From contig JAWKLJ010000002.1 of assembly GCA_041392805.1 (NCBI GenBank), positions 256,001 through 320,000 on the forward strand: a DNA stretch of 64,000 nucleotides. The letters are read 5' to 3'. The notes beneath the pieces were generated by a model, which was not told where the DNA came from, did not search any database, and saw only the letters and a program-made list of their open reading frames with translations. Both the position numbers and the translations under genes were made by a program. The DNA is from Saprospiraceae bacterium. GTDB lineage: Bacteria > Bacteroidota > Bacteroidia > Chitinophagales > Saprospiraceae. This document shows, piece after piece, positions 45,549 through 55,514 of the stretch (positions are counted from its first letter, which is position 1; every line of letters starts with the position of its first letter).

Positions 45549-46904
45549 TTATTTAGTTAACCCCCCGATCAACTGAATGAGGTTGGTTTCTGTACTTTTT
45601 AAGTTGAAAACGGCATTTAGTTTAGATTGACTGGCGTTGATGAAGTTCAATTGAATAATGCGATAATCAAACGAATTGATTAAACCACCGCGAAATCGCT
45701 CTGCTGAAATCGCTATGTTTTGTCGGGCATTATTAACCAGCTCGTCGGCCACTTTTACTAAATTTTTTTGGGTATTATAGGTGGCAAGGGTGTTCTCCAG
45801 TTGAGCATTGAGTTGGCGTTTGGCATCCTCAATATCGAGCTGGGCGATCATTTCCTGAATGCTGGCTGCTTCGATATTTCGCTTTCTAAGGTTGCCATCA
45901 AAGAGCGTGTAAGTACCCGTTAAATTGGCAAATCCGGTCAGGGTTTTTGCCGCCACCTGGGGAATAGGGTCAGATGAAGGCGGTTGCCCAGGTGCAAAGC
46001 TTCTGAATGTTTGCGTACCGGCGCTGTAATTAATATCATAGGTAAGACCAGAGCGAAGGCTCAATCTTGGTTTGAGCGTTGATTCCTGAATTTTAGTATT
46101 GAGGTTGCTTAATTCGCGATTGACGAATAAGCGTTTTAAATTTTTGTTATTGGCCAGCATTCTTTCACGGAGGGTAGCCAAATCATAATCTGGAGCATCA
46201 AAAAGGAGTACATCCGTGAGTTGATAAGTTTTGCTTAAATCATCTTCACCCATAGACAACTTCAGGTTGCGGACAGCATTCTGGAAATTATTGAGCTGGT
46301 TGATATAACTGATAGAATCATTTAAATAGGCATCCTGACTTTGAAGTAATTCAAAGGTTCCTGACTGACCAAATTCCTGTCTCAGTTTCTCGTAATCGAT
46401 GCGATCACGCGAAAGCTTTAAGATTTCATCTAAAACCTTTAGCTGTTCTTGTTGAATGAGTGTGGCGTAATAAGCCAAAATGATCTGTTGAAGGGTATTC
46501 TCAACAGCAACTTGAAGATTGGCCTCATTGAATCGGACTTGCTCTGATAATTGTTGTTTGCTCAGCCGAACCCTATAACCATCAAACAATACCCAATTCA
46601 ATTCTACGCCGGGAGTTAATAAGGTTGTCACGGCATCTTGCCGGATCAAAAAGCTAGCTGGGTTATTGGTATTCCGATAGTTATTGCTTGAGTTGATAGT
46701 AAAATTGATAGTGGGATATCGGCCAGCAACTGCCCAATCATCCAGGGTTTGTGCTTGTTCAATTGATTTTTCAGCAATTTTGATTTGATAATTGTTCTCC
46801 AGCCCTTTTGCTAAAGCCTCGGATAAACTCAGTAACTCCTGGGCTTGGCTAGCAGTATGAAAACAAAAGGCCAGCAAAAGGACGATGTAATTTTTTCTCA
46901 TCAT
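45549..46904 (-). CDS. TolC-family outer-membrane efflux protein
   Basis: 451 residues. Signal peptide at about 1-21. Two halves of long helices and beta strands typical of TolC (LSEALAKGLENNYQIKIAEKS at the start and TFELLQSQDAYLNDSISYINQLN at the pore turn). It trimerises into an outer-membrane channel for an efflux pump or type I secretion. No RND or ABC partner is adjacent; upstream is GtrA (gap 6 bp), so the two share a transcript. Confidence 0.9.
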   Translation of the reverse strand: MMRKNYIVLLLAFCFHTASQAQELLSLSEALAKGLENNYQIKIAEKSIEQAQTLDDWAVAGRYPTINFTINSSNNYRNTNNPASFLIRQDAVTTLLTPGVELNWVLFDGYRVRLSKQQLSEQVRFNEANLQVAVENTLQQIILAYYATLIQQEQLKVLDEILKLSRDRIDYEKLRQEFGQSGTFELLQSQDAYLNDSISYINQLNNFQNAVRNLKLSMGEDDLSKTYQLTDVLLFDAPDYDLATLRERMLANNKNLKRLFVNRELSNLNTKIQESTLKPRLSLRSGLTYDINYSAGTQTFRSFAPGQPPSSDPIPQVAAKTLTGFANLTGTYTLFDGNLRKRNIEAASIQEMIAQLDIEDAKRQLNAQLENTLATYNTQKNLVKVADELVNNARQNIAISAERFRGGLINSFDYRIIQLNFINASQSKLNAVFNLKSTETNLIQLIGGLTK

Positions 46905-46910
46905 TATTAT

Positions 46911-47324
46911 TTAAATAAACTTCTTTTCGAAGACAAAGCGTTTAAGGTAAAAATTATAAAAGAAAACGATTCCGGTTGCGATTAGTTTGGCTACGTAATC
47001 ATTTTCAAAAAACCAGTCAAATTTGGTGAGCCCTACAAATATGCCTGTGCTAAGGGCCATGCCACCAAATGAAACCATCATAGCCAATAGAAATGCACTG
47101 CTTACCGATCTTTTTAAATCGAAAATAAACAGCTTTTGGAGCATAAAGTTGAAGACCATTCCACATGCATACGAAAGGATATGAGCATAGGTTCCCGTAA
47201 AACCTCTATATTTCAGGAAGCCGAATACAAGGTATTCGAGGAGCGTAGCTATTGCACTGGTTGTAGCATATTTAGCTTTTAACAGAAAAAGCTGAATAAA
47301 TTTATGCTCCAAGAAACTGCTCAT
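46911..47324 (-). CDS. GtrA-family membrane protein
   Basis: 137 residues from the ATG at 47324 (MSSFLEHKFIQLFLLKAK). A longer reading would run through a Gly/Arg-rich non-protein stretch. Four TM helices, with the family start LKAKYATTSAIATLLEYLVFGFL. GtrA-like proteins flip or position polyprenyl-linked sugars for surface glycans. The TolC gene begins 6 bp downstream. Confidence 0.87.
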   Translation of the reverse strand: MSSFLEHKFIQLFLLKAKYATTSAIATLLEYLVFGFLKYRGFTGTYAHILSYACGMVFNFMLQKLFIFDLKRSVSSAFLLAMMVSFGGMALSTGIFVGLTKFDWFFENDYVAKLIATGIVFFYNFYLKRFVFEKKFI

Positions 47325-47383
47325 AGGTTGAAATTTCTGCAAATGTAGGGCTAATCCTAGAAAAGCGCACCTCCAGCCCCCCA

Positions 47384-47414
47384 GACTTTCCAAGTTTTTA
47401 AAACTTGGAAAGTC
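47384..47414. repeat. 31-bp perfect palindrome
   Basis: GACTTTCCAAGTTTT followed by AAAACTTGGAAAGTC: 15-bp arms around a 1-nt centre, in a C-rich stretch upstream of GtrA. It could be a terminator for the upstream unit or an intergenic repeat element. Confidence 0.6.
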
Positions 47415-47514
47415 TCGCCGCGCACCCCCTGCCCCCCTGCTTCCCAAAGCCCCCCTATGCTATGACGTAAAAACACCTAAAATTCCATAACATTGGAGAC
47501 AAAAAAAATAAAAA

Positions 47515-48051
47515 TTATTTTTTTGCAAGCTCAGCCCTGAAAAAATCCCGAATCTCCTTCCAATTATTTACCCGAGTAAACTCCTCCTCCTTGATATTAT
47601 GCGAAGCCGTATACAACAAGCCCTTGCCTCGAAAACTCCGAAGGTTGTTCGCATGGTCATCAATCATATAATCGGCATTAATAATGCTTTTATCGCCACA
47701 GAAAACGATGTTTTTCCATGATATGCCTGGGAAATGATCTTGCAGCCAGTCATATTTGTCTTCCAGGCAATTGCGAAATTCCATGGCAGCAGTGGTGATG
47801 AAAATATCATACGTTTCCATTAACTCCTTTATGCCATCCTGGCTCCCAGGCATCACCTCCAGGTCTCGGAAAAAACCTTTATCAAAAAGAAAGGTCCGGA
47901 TGTACTTCGCCTCGTCAAGGTGGTAGATTTTTTTGCCCCATAACTCCTCCTTTGTTAGGCGTTTTCCAAATTCACGTTCATATACATCAATGAACTTCGG
48001 TTCGATATCGGCAATGACTTCATCCATGTCCAAAGCAATTCGCTTTTTCAT
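47515..48051 (-). CDS. 5'(3')-deoxyribonucleotidase-like HAD phosphatase
   Basis: 178 residues. HAD motif I is DMDEVIADI (Asp8, Asp10), motif II ITTAAMEF, motif III with Lys in FCGDKSI, motif IV DYMIDDH. The size and the IALDMDEV start match the NT5C-type deoxyribonucleotidase group, which dephosphorylates dNMPs in the cytosol. The 5' region is 222 bp and holds no other gene. Confidence 0.87.
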   Translation of the reverse strand: MKKRIALDMDEVIADIEPKFIDVYEREFGKRLTKEELWGKKIYHLDEAKYIRTFLFDKGFFRDLEVMPGSQDGIKELMETYDIFITTAAMEFRNCLEDKYDWLQDHFPGISWKNIVFCGDKSIINADYMIDDHANNLRSFRGKGLLYTASHNIKEEEFTRVNNWKEIRDFFRAELAKK

Positions 48052-48273
48052 AAGGTATATCCTGTTTTGTAAAATGCGAAAATACTAATAAATCAAATGA
48101 TTGTATTTTCTGCTCATGTTTTACGAAAACGTAATTTGTAGTTTCCTAAAATGCTCCAGATAGAGCCGCAGGTTTTGATTCAACAAAAGGAAACCCAACT
48201 GAATAGGTGCGAGTCGAAAAAGCGCTTAAGAGTGGAGCATAAAGATGGATAGTACTGAGTTTACCAGACCAGT

Positions 48274-48570
48274 TTAGTTAAGTGAAAATTGTAAGACCAT
48301 ACTAGCTGTGTTGTGGAACATCAATTCAGAAATGGCGGGACTCATATACATAGAGAGGGGAAGCTGCTCGATCATTTCCATTAATTCGAATTCAGATTTT
48401 GCTACCGCAATCATCCACAACTTAGAACGATCCAAGGCCAGAGAGTAAGACCGAATATCTCCTCGATCCATCAACTCATTGATAACATATCGTTGTTTGG
48501 GAATCAATGCCATGAATTCCTCCGTGAACAAGGCTGGCAAATCAAATTCGATCATAAATGCTTTTCTCAT
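48274..48570 (-). CDS. small muconolactone isomerase-like (dimeric alpha-beta barrel) protein
   Basis: 98 residues from the ATG at 48570 (MRKAFMIEFDLPALF). It has the beta-alpha-beta order of ferredoxin-like YCII/muconolactone-type proteins (MIEFDLP, MALIPKQRYVINELMDRG, KLWMIAVAKSEFELMEMIEQLP). Such proteins are often enzymes or small-molecule binders. The exact family is uncertain. Confidence 0.65.
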   Translation of the reverse strand: MRKAFMIEFDLPALFTEEFMALIPKQRYVINELMDRGDIRSYSLALDRSKLWMIAVAKSEFELMEMIEQLPLSMYMSPAISELMFHNTASMVLQFSLN

Positions 48571-48861
48571 ATTGCATCGTTTTTGTGATAGCAATCACCG
48601 ACAAGTAGTTTTTTTCTAAATATAATGCCTTTTGGGTAATAATAGTTCATTCAAAGCCATATTTAGGATTTCCTTCACAATATTCATCGACACTATTTTT
48701 GCAGGCTATTTGGTATCAAATTGTGCTAAAATATTGTTAATGTTAAGCAAAAAAGTGAAAAAAACACTAATCTTTCGTCTTAAAGAGGAAAGAATAAAAT
48801 TAAAATTTAATTTGACGCGTTAAAACTGGCAACTAGAACACTAAGAAAAAAAGTCAAACAT

Positions 48862-50586
48862 ATGAGAAAATCACTCCCAATTCTTGCTTTATTACTTTGT
48901 TTTTCCTTGCTGGGATACGCCCAATCCTTTTATACGGTCCACGTTGGTACTTTCGTCAATGCCAAATCGAACGACTTTGATCCTATTCGAAAATTGGGCT
49001 TTGTTTATGCTTATCCAATGGATGGTGACCTGACACAAGTCTTCCTTGGAGGATACGATGACAAGGCAACCGCCCAGAAAGCCGCTAACCAACTGAAACT
49101 CCTGGATTACAATGCCTACGTGATGGAACGCGATTTGAAACAAGGCCGTACAGTTACCATCATCCAAATTGCAACACGTAATTTAAATCAACCCATTGAA
49201 TGGACTTCTTTTGAACCATTTGGACAACTATATGCCATCGTAGGCGAGGACAAGCTTAAGATCGCAACGGGCATTTTTAGTAACATCGATGAGGCTAAGA
49301 CTCAGTTAGCAGCTATTAAGAAAGCAGGCTATAAAGATGCTTTTGTGAAAAAAGTAAATGAGGTGCTTTTGGTTAAACTTTCTTCCTTTGAAACTCAACT
49401 GAAGAAGCCTTTGATACCTCTGGCTATCAAGGAAGGAACCGTTAATAATAATCCGGTGCAAACAGCTAAATCCTCATCGATTCCGACAACCATTCCTCGC
49501 ACTTATTCCAATGTTCCTACGACATATAATAAAGAGGATATCGGTATCCGTTCCCCTGTAGCAAATCTAACACCTAAAGGGGGGCAATCCAGTTTGCCTG
49601 AGATTAGAGCTAAAGTGAAAAGGGGATCTGTTTTGGAATTACAGAAAGTGCTTAAACTCGAAAAGGCCTATAATAGTAGCCTTGATGGGTATTATGGCAA
49701 AGGTACCTCCATGGCCTATGAAAAAGCCAAACAACGCAATGCGCAATTTCAAAAATACAGCGTATTGTCTAATTATTTTTCCTCGGAAAAAGAGCAGACG
49801 GGTGATGTTCTGCAGTTGTCGGTCAATAATTTGTTAGCCGACCCAGCGGCCGTAGCGGTATTGGAACGGTCTAGTGACCCTGTAGCTAAAGCATATAGAG
49901 CTTACTTGATGTTTCGCCGTTTAGGCCCTAGCAGCGAGGTGAATGGCCTGATGAATACGGCTATTCGTGGCGCCTATGAAGGGAAAAGATTGGGCAATCA
50001 ACCTCCCTTTGATTACCGGGCAACTTATGCATATGAAGATTTAAATCAATTAATCCTCCATATCCATTTCATCCATGCCGCACCCGATAATCAATACGGC
50101 GCTCCCTGCTGGTTAGCGGAGGCGCATCCAAGAGAAACCGCAGCAGCTCATACTGCTTTTGCCAACTACGCAGCAGGAACACTCAAACTCGAAGCTTGCG
50201 ATCAATTTCTCACTTGGGAGGAAATCAGGACGATGGAAGCGATCGCAACGGACCTGGACGGCAGAAAAACAACGGATGAAGCGCTCCTTTCCGCAGCTAC
50301 CTCCAGGAGAGCCCAACTTTTTATGGCCCCCTTGCCGCTAGATGCAGCCTCCGTTTCAGCCTTAGAAAATTGGAATCGCAGCTTATGGGAAGGACTCAAT
50401 AAATGGGGCGCTAGTGATCCATTACATAAAGACCTAGTAACCGCACTGAAGATCAGTTATTTTCAATCTCAGGTTCGCCTGGAAGATTATTTTATGGATC
50501 AAGGCTTTTCCGTCAATGATGCCAAAGGTTTAGCCTTAGCTACCCTGGAGAGCCTAGTGGGATACCACCTCGAGCGATTCATTTAG
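48862..50586 (+). CDS. secreted SPOR-like / peptidoglycan-binding protein
   Basis: 574 residues. Signal peptide at about 1-20 (ending LGYAQS). Two SPOR-like modules: FYTVHVGTFVNAKSNDFDPI (about 22-95) and TVTIIQIATRN through AGYKDAFVKKV (about 98-175). Then a Thr/Pro linker and a peptidoglycan-binding-like segment (about 245-290: GSVLELQKVLKLEKAYNSS, YYGKGTSMAYEKAK). The C-terminal ~280 residues are helical without a known domain. SPOR domains bind denuded glycan at division sites, so a cell-envelope role is likely. Confidence 0.82.
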   Translation: MRKSLPILALLLCFSLLGYAQSFYTVHVGTFVNAKSNDFDPIRKLGFVYAYPMDGDLTQVFLGGYDDKATAQKAANQLKLLDYNAYVMERDLKQGRTVTIIQIATRNLNQPIEWTSFEPFGQLYAIVGEDKLKIATGIFSNIDEAKTQLAAIKKAGYKDAFVKKVNEVLLVKLSSFETQLKKPLIPLAIKEGTVNNNPVQTAKSSSIPTTIPRTYSNVPTTYNKEDIGIRSPVANLTPKGGQSSLPEIRAKVKRGSVLELQKVLKLEKAYNSSLDGYYGKGTSMAYEKAKQRNAQFQKYSVLSNYFSSEKEQTGDVLQLSVNNLLADPAAVAVLERSSDPVAKAYRAYLMFRRLGPSSEVNGLMNTAIRGAYEGKRLGNQPPFDYRATYAYEDLNQLILHIHFIHAAPDNQYGAPCWLAEAHPRETAAAHTAFANYAAGTLKLEACDQFLTWEEIRTMEAIATDLDGRKTTDEALLSAATSRRAQLFMAPLPLDAASVSALENWNRSLWEGLNKWGASDPLHKDLVTALKISYFQSQVRLEDYFMDQGFSVNDAKGLALATLESLVGYHLERFI

Positions 50587-50679
50587 AAATGGGAAGTCGG
50601 AAATGGGAAGTCGGAAATATTCTTGACTTCTCATTTCCCATTTCCGCCTTCGAACTTCCGCCTTCTCCTTCCCTTTCTT

Positions 50680-51204
50680 TCACCGGACTGCCTCAAAAGA
50701 CATATCAAATTTGCATTCAATGGTCACCGGCGTAAAATCATTCATCAAAAAGACAACTTCCATCCGGTATTTTTTAGCACTTAAAAGTGGTTTGAAATTT
50801 CGAAGTGTAGGGAGTAATTCAATGGTGGTATAGGTTCTATTCCGCATATTATCTAAGTAAAAAGCTTCGTCAAAAGCATCGCACTCTTCCAGACCTGCCG
50901 GACAAATCCTTACCGAAATTCCATCCAGGAAGTCAAAAGCCGTATTGTTCAAAGTCGTAAGGCGGGCCCTGTAAGGATTAATAGCAAAAATAGCAGACGT
51001 ATCTGTATTGCTCTCCTGAAGATAAAGATCAATATTGGTCGATTCGTTATTAAAGGCAAACGTAGGTGCCGTAAAAGGTGAAATGCCGCTTGGTAGGGTA
51101 AAAGTAAAGTTGGGGTATAATAATTCGAAGATCCGTTCCCTCCCATCCTTTTTACACCCTATATACAGGAGCCCCAGTAACAATAAAATTCCTAATTTTT
51201 TCAT
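50680..51204 (-). CDS. small lipoprotein of unknown function
   Basis: 174 residues. The signal peptide ends in the lipobox LYIGCKKD (Cys at 17), so it is a lipoprotein. The mature part is beta-rich (ISPFTAPTFAFNNESTNIDLY and MEVVFLMNDFTPVTIECKFD) with Cys in RICPAGLEEC. No family recognised. It converges on the SPOR-like gene. Confidence 0.78.
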   Translation of the reverse strand: MKKLGILLLLGLLYIGCKKDGRERIFELLYPNFTFTLPSGISPFTAPTFAFNNESTNIDLYLQESNTDTSAIFAINPYRARLTTLNNTAFDFLDGISVRICPAGLEECDAFDEAFYLDNMRNRTYTTIELLPTLRNFKPLLSAKKYRMEVVFLMNDFTPVTIECKFDMSFEAVR

Positions 51205-51476
51205 CTATATAGGATAAGTTTAATAATCAATGTTTCTTTTTATCTCTAACGAAACGTTTGAATTGAGCAAAATTATCTTAATCTGTAAAAGAATGACTTA
51301 TTTTTAACGAATAGATATTGAATTTTGTATTTTGAGTGCTTTGGCACTTTGAACACTAATGCCAGACATAATTGCAAGCATACCCTTTGGTGTGCAACTA
51401 TTAACTGCCTACAAAAATAATTAGAGAAGGATATTTCGTAAGTTTATGCTAGCTAACTATACAAAAACAGTAGATA

Positions 51477-53402
51477 ATGGGTGAACAACAAGTGACTATA
51501 GCAAGTGATCAGGAGGTAATGCAGCGCTTTATAAGAAATTTGCTGCGTGACGTACAAGCCCTGGAATATATGTTGAAAGAGGAATGGTTTGAGGACGATA
51601 TTGTGAGGATTGGCGCCGAGCAGGAGATGTGTTTGGTTGATAAAAAAACCTTTAAACCGGCGACGATTGCGATGGAGGTTTTAGCCAAAACTAAAAGCTG
51701 GACATGGCTCGAAACAGAATTGGCTAAATTCAATCTGGAGACCAACATGATCCCACGGGTTTTTGAAGGTGATTGCCTTAGCAAAATGGAAGCAGAGGTA
51801 AACGATTATCTGACTAAAATCAGGAAAAAACTAGAGGGGTTTAACGCTGACCTGATCCTAACCGGCATTTTACCTACTTTGAGGAAGTTTGATCTCGATA
51901 TGGAGAATCTCACACCCAAAGAACGGTATAAGGCATTGATGGAAGCCATCAACAGCCAGTTAATTGGATCGTCTTATGAGCTTAGATTGATGGGGATTGA
52001 TGAAATATTGGTCAAACATGACTCCCCTTTGTTGGAGGCTTGCAACACGAGTTTTCAGGTTCACCTGCAAGTTGCTCCAAAACAATTCGTTTCATACTAC
52101 AATATCGCCCAAACCCTGGCTGCACCCGTCATGGCCATGGCTGCCAATTCACCTATTTTGTTTGGCAAGCGCCTGTGGCACGAAACTCGGATCGCTTTGT
52201 TTCAACAAGCCTTGGATATCCGCACCACTCACGATCACATGCGAGAACGATCCCCCAGGGTTAGTTTTGGCACAGGATGGTTGGAGGAATCTATTATGGA
52301 AATTTACAAAGAGGATATTGCCCGCTTCCGCGTTTTGTTGAGTGCCGAAGTAGAAGAGGATTCGATTGCTTTAATCCAAGAGGGGAAAGTACCCAGGTTA
52401 AGAGCTTTGCAAGTTCACAATTCTACGGTTTATCGTTGGAACAGACCTTGTTACGGGATAAGTGAGTCTGGAAAGCCTCACCTAAGAATTGAAAACAGGG
52501 TATTGCCTGCGGGGCCAACAACGGTTGATGAGATTGCTAATGCGGCTTTCTGGTTGGGGGCTATGGTTGGAATGGGGCTTGCCTATAAAGATATTAGAAC
52601 CCATATTTCATGGGAAGACGTGAGAGATAATTTCGCCAAAGCAGCCCAGTTTGGTATCGATACAAAATTCACATGGTTTGGGGATAAAAAGATTTCCGCT
52701 TGTGACTTGGTGCTGGAAGAGCTACTTCCCCTTGCCCGCCAAGGGCTCCAAAACCAACACGTGAAACAGGAAGATATCGACAAATACCTGGGCATCATTG
52801 AGGCGCGGGCCAGAGGACATATGAATGGCGCCCGATGGCAATTACGGGCTTTCACCAAGTTGCGTAAGCAAGTTAGCAGAGATGAAGCCCTCAGTGTATT
52901 GACAGCCTGTATCATCGAAAATCAAACCAAAGGAAACCCCGTTCACACCTGGGAATTACCAAAAGTAGAAGACTTGAAAGAGTATAGACCCGCCAAATTA
53001 AAGGTGGAAGAATTTATGGAAACCGACCTTTTTACCGCTCAACAGGATGATTTGATTGAGCTGGTGGCTGAGTTGATGGACTGGAGAAAGGTCCGTTACA
53101 TGCCCGTAGAGGATTCCAAAGGAAATTTATGTGGCCTGATTACCTCCCGACTACTGTTGCGGTATTATACCCAATATAATCGGATCAATGGCAAAAAGGC
53201 GACTCAGGTTAAGGATATTATGATTAAACACCCCATTACGATTGAACCCTCCGCAACGATCCTAAAAGCAATGCAAATCCTACGGGATAACAAGATCGGA
53301 TGTTTACCTGTCGTCAAAGAGGGGGAATTGATTGGGATTATTACGGAAATGGAATTTCTTCATATCTCCGGGCGCTTAATTGAACGCCTGGAAAAAGAAT
53401 AA
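51477..53402 (+). CDS. glutamate-cysteine ligase-type (GCS2) protein fused to a CBS pair
   Basis: 641 residues, no signal peptide. Residues about 25-480 match the carboxylate-amine ligase GCS2/YbdK-like fold: IGAEQEMCLVDKKTF, ETNMIPRVFEGDCLSKME, and LRIENRVLPAGPTTVDEIANAAFW. About 510-640 form two CBS domains (FMETDLFTAQQDDLIELVAEL and VKDIMIKHPITIEPSATILKAM), which usually bind adenosine nucleotides and regulate the enzyme. It may make a gamma-glutamyl or similar amide, controlled by cellular energy (inference). Stands alone. Confidence 0.85.
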   Translation: MGEQQVTIASDQEVMQRFIRNLLRDVQALEYMLKEEWFEDDIVRIGAEQEMCLVDKKTFKPATIAMEVLAKTKSWTWLETELAKFNLETNMIPRVFEGDCLSKMEAEVNDYLTKIRKKLEGFNADLILTGILPTLRKFDLDMENLTPKERYKALMEAINSQLIGSSYELRLMGIDEILVKHDSPLLEACNTSFQVHLQVAPKQFVSYYNIAQTLAAPVMAMAANSPILFGKRLWHETRIALFQQALDIRTTHDHMRERSPRVSFGTGWLEESIMEIYKEDIARFRVLLSAEVEEDSIALIQEGKVPRLRALQVHNSTVYRWNRPCYGISESGKPHLRIENRVLPAGPTTVDEIANAAFWLGAMVGMGLAYKDIRTHISWEDVRDNFAKAAQFGIDTKFTWFGDKKISACDLVLEELLPLARQGLQNQHVKQEDIDKYLGIIEARARGHMNGARWQLRAFTKLRKQVSRDEALSVLTACIIENQTKGNPVHTWELPKVEDLKEYRPAKLKVEEFMETDLFTAQQDDLIELVAELMDWRKVRYMPVEDSKGNLCGLITSRLLLRYYTQYNRINGKKATQVKDIMIKHPITIEPSATILKAMQILRDNKIGCLPVVKEGELIGIITEMEFLHISGRLIERLEKE

Positions 53403-53473
53403 GCGCTTACTAATTTTAAACAAGCGCCTTTCACCAACGTTGTAGCGGTATATTTATTGACTAAATGCTCGTC

Positions 53474-54466
53474 ATGAAATTGTTATACCTATTGCTAATC
53501 TCAAGTTTAGCTGCTGCTACTTCATTGGATGCACAAACTGCTCGACTCAAGTTTCAAAAATTGAAACCCTTACCTTACGGAAGGTATGATATGGCCTATG
53601 CCACGGATGGTGAACTGATTTACCTGATTGGTGGCTCAGGGCACCGGCAAAACCTAAACAGTGACATTTTCACCTACCTTGTTAAGTACGGAACCTGGCT
53701 TAAGTTGCGCACCGGCCTACCTTTTGAAAACCGAAAAAAGGGTGCCGCCGTTTTCTTACCTACACAAAACAGGATTTATTTGATCGGTGGGGTAGGTGAG
53801 TACCAACCTGATTACGCACCTTCGCGTAACCAAGCGTATCTTTTAAAGGATATTGAATACATTGATACTCGTACTAAGAGATTGGAAAAATGGGGACCCA
53901 ATCAACATCGCGCAGCTAGTGTTGGCGTATCAACTTGGAATGGCAAACTTTATATGTTTGGAGGAGCCAAAGTTGCCAATGATGAGCGCTTTGGATTTAA
54001 TTATTTAGCAGATTTTAATGAACTTGACCCCCTTAGCGGTGAATGGAAATCACTGCCCTCCATGCCGCATGCTAAAGAAACCCAGGGTTGTATTATTGAT
54101 GGTATATTATATACTTTCGGAGGCTTTAATGGCGCGACCTTTAGGGAGATTCATGGATATGATCTGGCCAAAGGGGAATGGCGGAAAATTGGCGATTTAC
54201 CTAACCCTCTTCGTTCGCATGTGGTGACTTCCTGGAAAAATTTCGTTTTTTTGATTGGAGATGTAACTAAGCAAGACTATTTGGCTATTTATGATACCTC
54301 CACCGGTGAGACGCGCGAGTTCAAAACCAATATGAATGGACATTCCAGAGGTGCTTGCGTGATAAACGATAAATTATACGTATTTGGGGGATTACTCTTT
54401 TCAACGAATAATGCCACTAAAGATACCCTATTTGTCCTTGATTTGAAGGAGCTATTTAATAAGTAG
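53474..54466 (+). CDS. secreted Kelch-repeat protein
   Basis: About 330 residues from the ATG at 53474 (a start at 53465 adds three residues). Signal peptide at about 1-23. Five to six Kelch blades form a beta-propeller: ELIYLIGGSGHRQNLNSDIF, QNRIYLIGGVGEY, GKLYMFGGAKVAND, DGILYTFGGFNGAT, NDKLYVFGGLLF. It binds partners or sugars outside the cytosol. The stop overlaps the convergent HD gene by 11 bp. Confidence 0.87.
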   Translation: MKLLYLLLISSLAAATSLDAQTARLKFQKLKPLPYGRYDMAYATDGELIYLIGGSGHRQNLNSDIFTYLVKYGTWLKLRTGLPFENRKKGAAVFLPTQNRIYLIGGVGEYQPDYAPSRNQAYLLKDIEYIDTRTKRLEKWGPNQHRAASVGVSTWNGKLYMFGGAKVANDERFGFNYLADFNELDPLSGEWKSLPSMPHAKETQGCIIDGILYTFGGFNGATFREIHGYDLAKGEWRKIGDLPNPLRSHVVTSWKNFVFLIGDVTKQDYLAIYDTSTGETREFKTNMNGHSRGACVINDKLYVFGGLLFSTNNATKDTLFVLDLKELFNK

Positions 54467-55040
54467 CAACCAGGGCTTTGAGCTCGTTTAGGTATTTCTC
54501 CTTCCTACTCGCTCGGCGTCTGATGTTAGTTGAGGTGAGGAATTGGTGTTTTTCTAAAAAATTGACCTGAATTCGGTTCCAATCCTTTTCATCGCTTAAA
54601 ACATTATAGGACTTAAGCTCTTCGAATAGCGTGGCGCCAACATCGTAAAAATCATCCCGCCCCAAATAGTCTAAATCTGCATCACAAATGATTTTTTCTA
54701 AAAAATTAGTAGGGCTTTGTGGAATTTTAGTAGCCATTACCATTCCGCAGATCATATCAATCTGGCTTGGAGTGTAACCGTACTCCGGCAAATGTTTTTT
54801 AACTAGGGTGCAGCCTAAGGATTCATGATCTGTATTGCCAATCGTAAAACCTGAATCATGAAACAAGGCAGCTGTTTTGAGCAAAAGCGTATGGTAAGGG
54901 GAAATCTTCTCTAAATAACACAATTCATCAGTGGTATACAATACATCCAACGTATGGTGAATGCCATGATAAGCCAACTTGTCTGATAACTCGTATTGCA
55001 ATTTGTCAAGGATAAACGCCTTCGCTCCGTGATAATTCAT
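54456..55040 (-). CDS. HD-domain phosphohydrolase
   Basis: 194 residues. HD metal motif: His residues near 25-29 (YHGIHHTLDVL), His61-Asp62 (ALFHDSGF), and Asp120/Asp122 (ICDADLDYLGRDD). The family hydrolyses phosphates of nucleotides or cyclic nucleotides in the cytosol. Substrate unknown. The 11-bp convergent overlap with the Kelch gene is compact. Confidence 0.82.
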   Translation of the reverse strand: MNYHGAKAFILDKLQYELSDKLAYHGIHHTLDVLYTTDELCYLEKISPYHTLLLKTAALFHDSGFTIGNTDHESLGCTLVKKHLPEYGYTPSQIDMICGMVMATKIPQSPTNFLEKIICDADLDYLGRDDFYDVGATLFEELKSYNVLSDEKDWNRIQVNFLEKHQFLTSTNIRRRASRKEKYLNELKALVATY

Positions 55041-55514
55041 AAGCAGTTTTTTGATTATCTCTGTTTATTATGACGCAAAATCCATCATCGGTCACAAATG
55101 CTGATGGAGGGTTAACCGGCGTATTTGGAGGAAAAAGTGTCGTTTATGGTTAGGAATGTTTTCTGAATCTCTTATCCGGACCTGTACGCAAGAAAAGAGA
55201 CTCGCCTCACAAACACCCCAGCGAAAACAAAGGTTTTTTCATCCAAATAGGCTCAATGAGTTGTAAAGGCGCAGGAAAACAATTGCTATTTATTACAATG
55301 ATTAGTTGGGGTTAAAAGGTGTAATAGGGTAATCAAAATCGCGATTGGGTGTACTAATACAACATTGGAGGGAAATTCAGATGGCAAGCATAACCTGAAT
55401 CCCAACATTCAAAATGTTACTGCAAAGTTAAATATTTCTTAAATACAAGTCAAGGGGGGCAGACAAAAACATCCGCTCCCTTTCATTTTTTCTTCGCTAA
55501 AACAAACACTTAAT

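Noticed and set aside
50587..50679. GGGAAGTCGGAAATG-rich spacer as a further dispersed-repeat copy
   Set aside because: It resembles the repeat interior and is palindromic, but the diagnostic 12-bp ends and GCGCAATTTTCC core are missing.
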